NCBI GenBank assembly: GCA_025989215.1 | Contig: JAPDNP010000004.1 | Coordinates: forward strand, 1 to 64,000 | Direction of reading: 5' to 3' | DNA: 64,000 nucleotides | Origin: Neisseriaceae bacterium JH1-16 | GTDB taxonomy: Bacteria; Pseudomonadota; Gammaproteobacteria; Burkholderiales; Chromobacteriaceae | In this document: piece after piece, positions 60,963 through 64,000 of the stretch | Layout of the letters: each line of letters opens with the position of its first letter | How positions within the stretch are numbered: the stretch's first letter is position 1 | The notes under the pieces: model-generated | What the model saw: the letters and a program-made list of their open reading frames with translations, nothing else | What the model was told of the DNA's origin: nothing | Databases searched by the model: none | Translations under genes and position numbers: made by a program

Positions 60963-62306
60963 TCAGGCTGCCTCGCTGGCGATCTCGGCAAAGTCGCTGC
61001 CGTCTTCCTCGTCGATCACCTCGACCGGGCGATCCGGCAGGATCAGGTTCAGCGTCACCGCCACCAGCGCGCCGACGGTAATGCCCGAGCCGAACACCTC
61101 CTTCACGAAGGCCGGCAGCTTGCCGAGCAGCTCCGGACGCACGGTCACCGCCAGGCCACAACCGATCGACACGGCGATGATCAGGCCGTTGCGCTTGGTG
61201 TGTTCCACCTTGCCGAGCATCTGAATACCGGCCGACACGATCATCGCGAACATCATCAGCCCGGCACCGCCGAGCACCGGCTGCGGAATCGTCACCACCA
61301 GCGCACCCAGCACCGGGAACAGGCCGGCCAAGAGCAGCATGACGCCGGTCAGCGCCACCACGTGGCGGCTGGCCACCCCGGTCAGCGACACCACGCCGAC
61401 GTTCTGCGCAAAGGTCGACACCGGCGGGCTGGACATCAACGCGGCAAAGGCCGAGCCCACGCCGTCGCACAAAATGCCGCGCGCCAGCTTCTTGCCCGGC
61501 ATCGAGGTCTGGGTGGCAGCACTCAGCGCCATGAAGGTGCCGGTGGTTTCCACGATGGTCACCAGGAAGGCAATCGACATCGCGACCATGCCGGACACCG
61601 GGAAGCTCAGCCCGAAGTGCATCGGCTGCGGCAGCGAGAACACCGCCGCGTTGTGGACCTGAGTGAAGTCGATCATGCCCAGCGCCAAGCACACCAGGTA
61701 GCCGACGAAGATGCCGATCACCACCGCCGAGGCAGAAATGATGCCCTTGCCCCACTGCACCAGCACGATCACCAGCAGCAGTACCATACCAGCGATGCCC
61801 AGATTGCTCGGCGCGCCGTAATTGCTGCTGCCGAAGCCCCCTGCGGCCCAGTCGATCGCCACCGGGGTCAGCGACAGGCCGATCATCGTTACCACCACGC
61901 CGGTCACCGCGTGCGGGAACAGCTTGCGAATGGTCGGCATGAAGAAGCTGCCGATGATCATCACCAGCGACGCGACCAGCGACGAGCCCAGGATGCCCGG
62001 CACGCCGTGCTCGAGACCGACGCTGATGCCGGCCCCGACGAAGGCGAAGCTGGTGCCCATCACGCAAGGCAGTCGAATGCCAACAGGGCCGACGCCCTTG
62101 CACTGGATGATGGTGACGACGCCCGAACCGAGCAGCGCCGCATTCACCAGCGCCACCACTTGGTCGGCGGGCAGCTTCAGCGCACCGCCGATCACCAGCG
62201 GCACGGCGATAATGCCCCCCAGCGCCGCCAGCAGGTGCTGCATAGCAAGCAGGACGGTAGTCAGCAGCGGAGGACGATCCTCCACCTTGAAAAACAGTTG
62301 TTCCAT
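60963..62306 (-). CDS. NCS2 nucleobase:cation symporter (xanthine/urate type), copy 2
   Basis: A 447-residue near-twin of copy 1 with the same AQNVGVVSLTG signature. It carries an extra Val-Ala-Ser-Leu after GSSL, caused by a 12-base tandem duplication (around 61965-61990). Substitutions cluster in the stretch following VCLALGM (an external loop or helix end) and at the C-terminus, which may tune specificity. Its own ribosome site and upstream dyad show it is separately transcribed. Confidence 0.92.
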   Translation of the reverse strand: MEQLFFKVEDRPPLLTTVLLAMQHLLAALGGIIAVPLVIGGALKLPADQVVALVNAALLGSGVVTIIQCKGVGPVGIRLPCVMGTSFAFVGAGISVGLEHGVPGILGSSLVASLVMIIGSFFMPTIRKLFPHAVTGVVVTMIGLSLTPVAIDWAAGGFGSSNYGAPSNLGIAGMVLLLVIVLVQWGKGIISASAVVIGIFVGYLVCLALGMIDFTQVHNAAVFSLPQPMHFGLSFPVSGMVAMSIAFLVTIVETTGTFMALSAATQTSMPGKKLARGILCDGVGSAFAALMSSPPVSTFAQNVGVVSLTGVASRHVVALTGVMLLLAGLFPVLGALVVTIPQPVLGGAGLMMFAMIVSAGIQMLGKVEHTKRNGLIIAVSIGCGLAVTVRPELLGKLPAFVKEVFGSGITVGALVAVTLNLILPDRPVEVIDEEDGSDFAEIASEAA

Positions 62307-62395
62307 TCCGGTTTCTCCTAGTGTCGTGGCCGGTATCACCCGGCTCTGCAATGGTCATTCAGCCACCGCTATATTCTTTAATTTATATCGTGGCG

Positions 62396-62419
62396 GTCAA
62401 TTCCATTTAAAGAATTTTT
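62396..62419 (-). promoter_or_regulatory. Conserved dyad upstream of NCS2 copy 2
   Basis: AATTC-N8-GAATT followed by GACC on the minus strand, 90 bases ahead of the start codon, matching the copy 1 block at 20 or more of 24 positions. An AT-rich run (62370-62390) just downstream is the likely -10 region. Confidence 0.55.
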
Positions 62420-62619
62420 ACGAGAAGCTAAGGTTCCGAGAGCCCGCCAGGAAACCCAATAATGACCAGCCTGTCGCCGTGCGATCGACCAGGGCCTTGT
62501 CAGACAAGGATAAAATCGGAAATATTTTCCGAAAAATTGCAAATCAGCCTGTAAACCATTCCTGCAACAACGCTGGCGCAGTTCTTCGGCCAACCCGGCT
62601 CGCCCCACCGACTACGCCA

Positions 62620-62650
62620 TTGACATTGCCCGTAGGACAGACTCTAGAGT
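62620..62650 (+). promoter_or_regulatory. MerR-type promoter with a 19-base spacer
   Basis: TTGACA (62620-62625) and TAGAGT (62645-62650) are separated by 19 bases, the overlong spacing corrected by MerR-family activators. ATTGCC and GGCAAT (62625-62630 and 62652-62657) flank the spacer region as an outer dyad. It lies 31 bases before the merR-family gene, so autoregulation is expected. Confidence 0.7.
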
Positions 62651-62680
62651 AGGCAATCCCCATCCCATCGAGGACACCCC

Positions 62681-63487
62681 ATGCTGACCATCGGGAAGCT
62701 CGCCAGCCTGTTGGGCATCACCCCCAAGACGCTGCGCCATTACGAGACGCTGGGCATCGTCGCCCCGGCCAGCGTCGGCGATCACAATGGCTACCGCTAC
62801 TACAGCACCGCGCAGTTCGAGCGCCTGGAGCGGGTCGTCGCCTGGCGCCGCTTCGGCGTGCCGCTGAACGAGATCGCGACGCTGGTCCAGGCCGGCGGCC
62901 TGGCCGATGCGGAAGCGGAACGCCAACTGCTGGCCGAGCAGCGCCAGCGCCTGCTCGACGACATCGCCGCCCAGCAGTGGCGGCTGGCGGCACTGGACAA
63001 CTGGCTGACCCGCCCCGCCACCCCGCTCGGCATCGAACTGGTCGAGCTCGCCCCGTTCAGCGTCACCGGCCTGGCCTGCCGCCTCGGCCAGGAAGACACC
63101 GACATCCCCGCGCTGTGGCAGCGCTTCATCCCGCGCGAGCACGAGCTGACCGTCGCCGGCGCCCCCGATGCCAGCTACGGGGTGTGTTTTCGCGACGCCG
63201 AGCAGCAGGACGGCTACCTGGCCGGGCTGGCCACCGCCGCCGATGCACCTCTGCCCGCCGGCATGCAACGGCTGACGATCGACGGCGGCCCCTATGTCCG
63301 CGCGCTGCACCACGGGCCGGTCGACAACCTGCCCGGCAGCTTCCGCCGCGCGCTGGAAGCGATCGAAGCCCGCGGCAACCTGCGGCTGCGCCCGGGCTGC
63401 GACTTCGAACGCTACGACGCGCGTTTCGTCGGCCCGAGCTCGCCCGACAGCGTCATCGAGCTCTACCTGCCCGTCGCGCTCGCCTGA
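62681..63487 (+). CDS. MerR family regulator with GyrI-like effector domain
   Basis: A 268-residue regulator. The winged HTH (LTIGKLASLLGITPKTLRHYETLGIVAPA, residues 2-70) and an alpha-helical dimer linker (75-110) precede a GyrI/AraC_E-bind-like ligand domain of about 150 residues (FSVTGLACRLGQEDTDIPALWQRFI and a C-terminal SVIELYLPV). This BmrR-like layout suggests sensing of small aromatic or cationic compounds. No transporter or enzyme gene follows in the same direction, so it may regulate itself or distant genes. Confidence 0.9.
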   Translation: MLTIGKLASLLGITPKTLRHYETLGIVAPASVGDHNGYRYYSTAQFERLERVVAWRRFGVPLNEIATLVQAGGLADAEAERQLLAEQRQRLLDDIAAQQWRLAALDNWLTRPATPLGIELVELAPFSVTGLACRLGQEDTDIPALWQRFIPREHELTVAGAPDASYGVCFRDAEQQDGYLAGLATAADAPLPAGMQRLTIDGGPYVRALHHGPVDNLPGSFRRALEAIEARGNLRLRPGCDFERYDARFVGPSSPDSVIELYLPVALA

Positions 63488-63493
63488 CGCAAA

Positions 63494-63520
63494 ACGGGCC
63501 ACCCCGCAGGGTGGCCCGTT
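63494..63520. terminator. Bidirectional terminator between merR-like and pirin genes
   Basis: ACGGGCCACCC and GGGTGGCCCGT pair around CGCA. Leftward a TTTTG tail follows, serving the pirin gene; rightward it ends the MerR gene. Confidence 0.8.
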
Positions 63521-63543
63521 GTCCTGACTAGCCGAAGCCGGCC

Positions 63544-64000
63544 TTACATCTGCGGCTGCTCGTTCGGGCGCAGCTCGAACACCAGCACCTCGGCGGCCTC
63601 GCCGTTGCTAAAGCGCAGCGCCTCTTCCTCGCGCACTCGGGCGCCATCACCCTCGTTGAAGCGGACGCCGTTCACCTCGATGCTGCCGCGCGCCACATGC
63701 ACATAGGCATAGCGCCCCGGCTCCAGCGCCAGTTCTGCCGACTCGGCACCGTCGAACAGCCCGGCCCATACCCGCGCCTCCTGGTAAACCGACAGCGAGC
63801 CATCAGCGCCATCCGGCGAAATGATCAAGCGCAGGCGGCCGCGCTTGTCCGCTTCGGTGAAATGCTGCTGCTGATAGCGCGGCTCCACGCCGCGCCGGTT
63901 CGGCACGATCCAGATCTGCAGGAAGTGCACCGGCGCCACCTCGGACGGATTGAACTCGCTGTGGCGAATGCCGGTGCCGGCGCTCATCATCTGCACGTCG
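63544..64000 (-). CDS. Pirin family protein, N-terminus beyond the window
   Basis: The C-terminal ~152 residues of a pirin-like bicupin; the start lies to the right of base 64000. The visible part begins VQMMSAGTGIRHSEFNPS, which carries the metal-binding His and precedes the metal Glu region of the first cupin. It continues through HFLQIWIVPNRRGVEPRYQQ to a second cupin. Related E. coli YhhW has quercetinase activity; the in vivo role is unclear. The complete protein would be about 230 residues. Confidence 0.9.
   Translation of the reverse strand, partial: DVQMMSAGTGIRHSEFNPSEVAPVHFLQIWIVPNRRGVEPRYQQQHFTEADKRGRLRLIISPDGADGSLSVYQEARVWAGLFDGAESAELALEPGRYAYVHVARGSIEVNGVRFNEGDGARVREEEALRFSNGEAAEVLVFELRPNEQPQM

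Noticed and set aside
60586-61224. Plus-strand frame over the intergenic region and the end of NCS2 copy 2
   Set aside because: Mostly antisense to the permease, no ribosome site.

Overview
The window is GC-rich DNA that looks like the chromosome of a free-living, aerobic betaproteobacterium, most likely in the order Neisseriales (Chromobacteriaceae/Chitinibacteraceae-like). That placement is an inference from gene content: a cyoABCDE ubiquinol oxidase, a Pseudomonas-style arginine uptake and succinyltransferase cluster, and LysR/GST/SDR accessory genes. A dispersed short word, GTTGGCCGAA, also behaves like the DNA uptake sequences (DUS) of Neisseriaceae. I found about 51 copies of its 9-base core by eye, split evenly between strands. 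They lie between genes, inside genes (often read as Leu-Ala-Glu with a TTG codon), and in two places as inverted pairs forming stem-loops. The core does not match the Neisseria word GCCGTCTGAA, and I regard it as the most interesting signal here.

Layout. 0-0.2 kb: promoter and boxA leader of an rRNA operon leaving the window on the left. 0.6-4.9 kb: TauE/SafE exporter, SDR, a 47-residue membrane protein, Ppx/GppA phosphatase and a DUF1566 exported protein. 5.0-7.7 kb: YCII/DGPF-VOC-YCII-ECF42 sigma-factor operon. 7.9-8.5 kb: UPF0126 channel-like protein. 8.7-11.3 kb: alkylation-repair operon (ada, a COG3826-type oxygenase, alkB) behind a recognisable Ada box. 11.3-12.2 kb: composite repeat locus 1. 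12.2-17.1 kb: cyoABCDE. 17.8-25.3 kb: LysR regulators, SDR, a broken MFS gene, a three-domain flavo/iron-sulfur oxidoreductase and a GST. 25.3-26.8 kb: dmeF/dmeR-like nickel/cobalt efflux pair. 27-29 kb: two L,D-transpeptidases next to a small Lpp-like lipoprotein ending in lysine. 29.9-32 kb: DUF938 methyltransferase, nicotinamidase-like hydrolase and sodC. 32-35.7 kb: exported molybdenum hydroxylase (IorAB type) with a diheme cytochrome. 36-45.3 kb: MBL hydrolase, chemoreceptor, YdiJ-type dehydrogenase, DUF1338 protein with a divergent LysR, and a membrane protein. 45.5-46.2 kb: composite repeat locus 2. 46.3-55.9 kb: leftward arginine cluster (aotJQMP-like ABC importer, argR, aruC-aruF-aruG-astD). 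56.4-59 kb: a small protein and a periplasmic molybdopterin-fold/GGDEF pair. 59-62.3 kb: two nearly identical NCS2 purine permeases. 62.6-64 kb: MerR/GyrI-like regulator and a partial pirin.

Three repeat systems overlay the genes. (1) The DUS-like word. (2) Four hairpin elements of about 105-117 bp and one 270-bp inverted-repeat element; most sit directly behind stop codons, two of them inside operons. (3) Two composite loci (11.35-12.03 kb and 45.49-46.18 kb) built of the same ~220-bp modules in mirror order, so they could recombine and invert the ~34 kb between them.

No tRNA, CRISPR array, prophage or intact transposase was seen. All functional calls come from reading the sequence and recalled family features; no database search was run, and counts and identities were made by hand.
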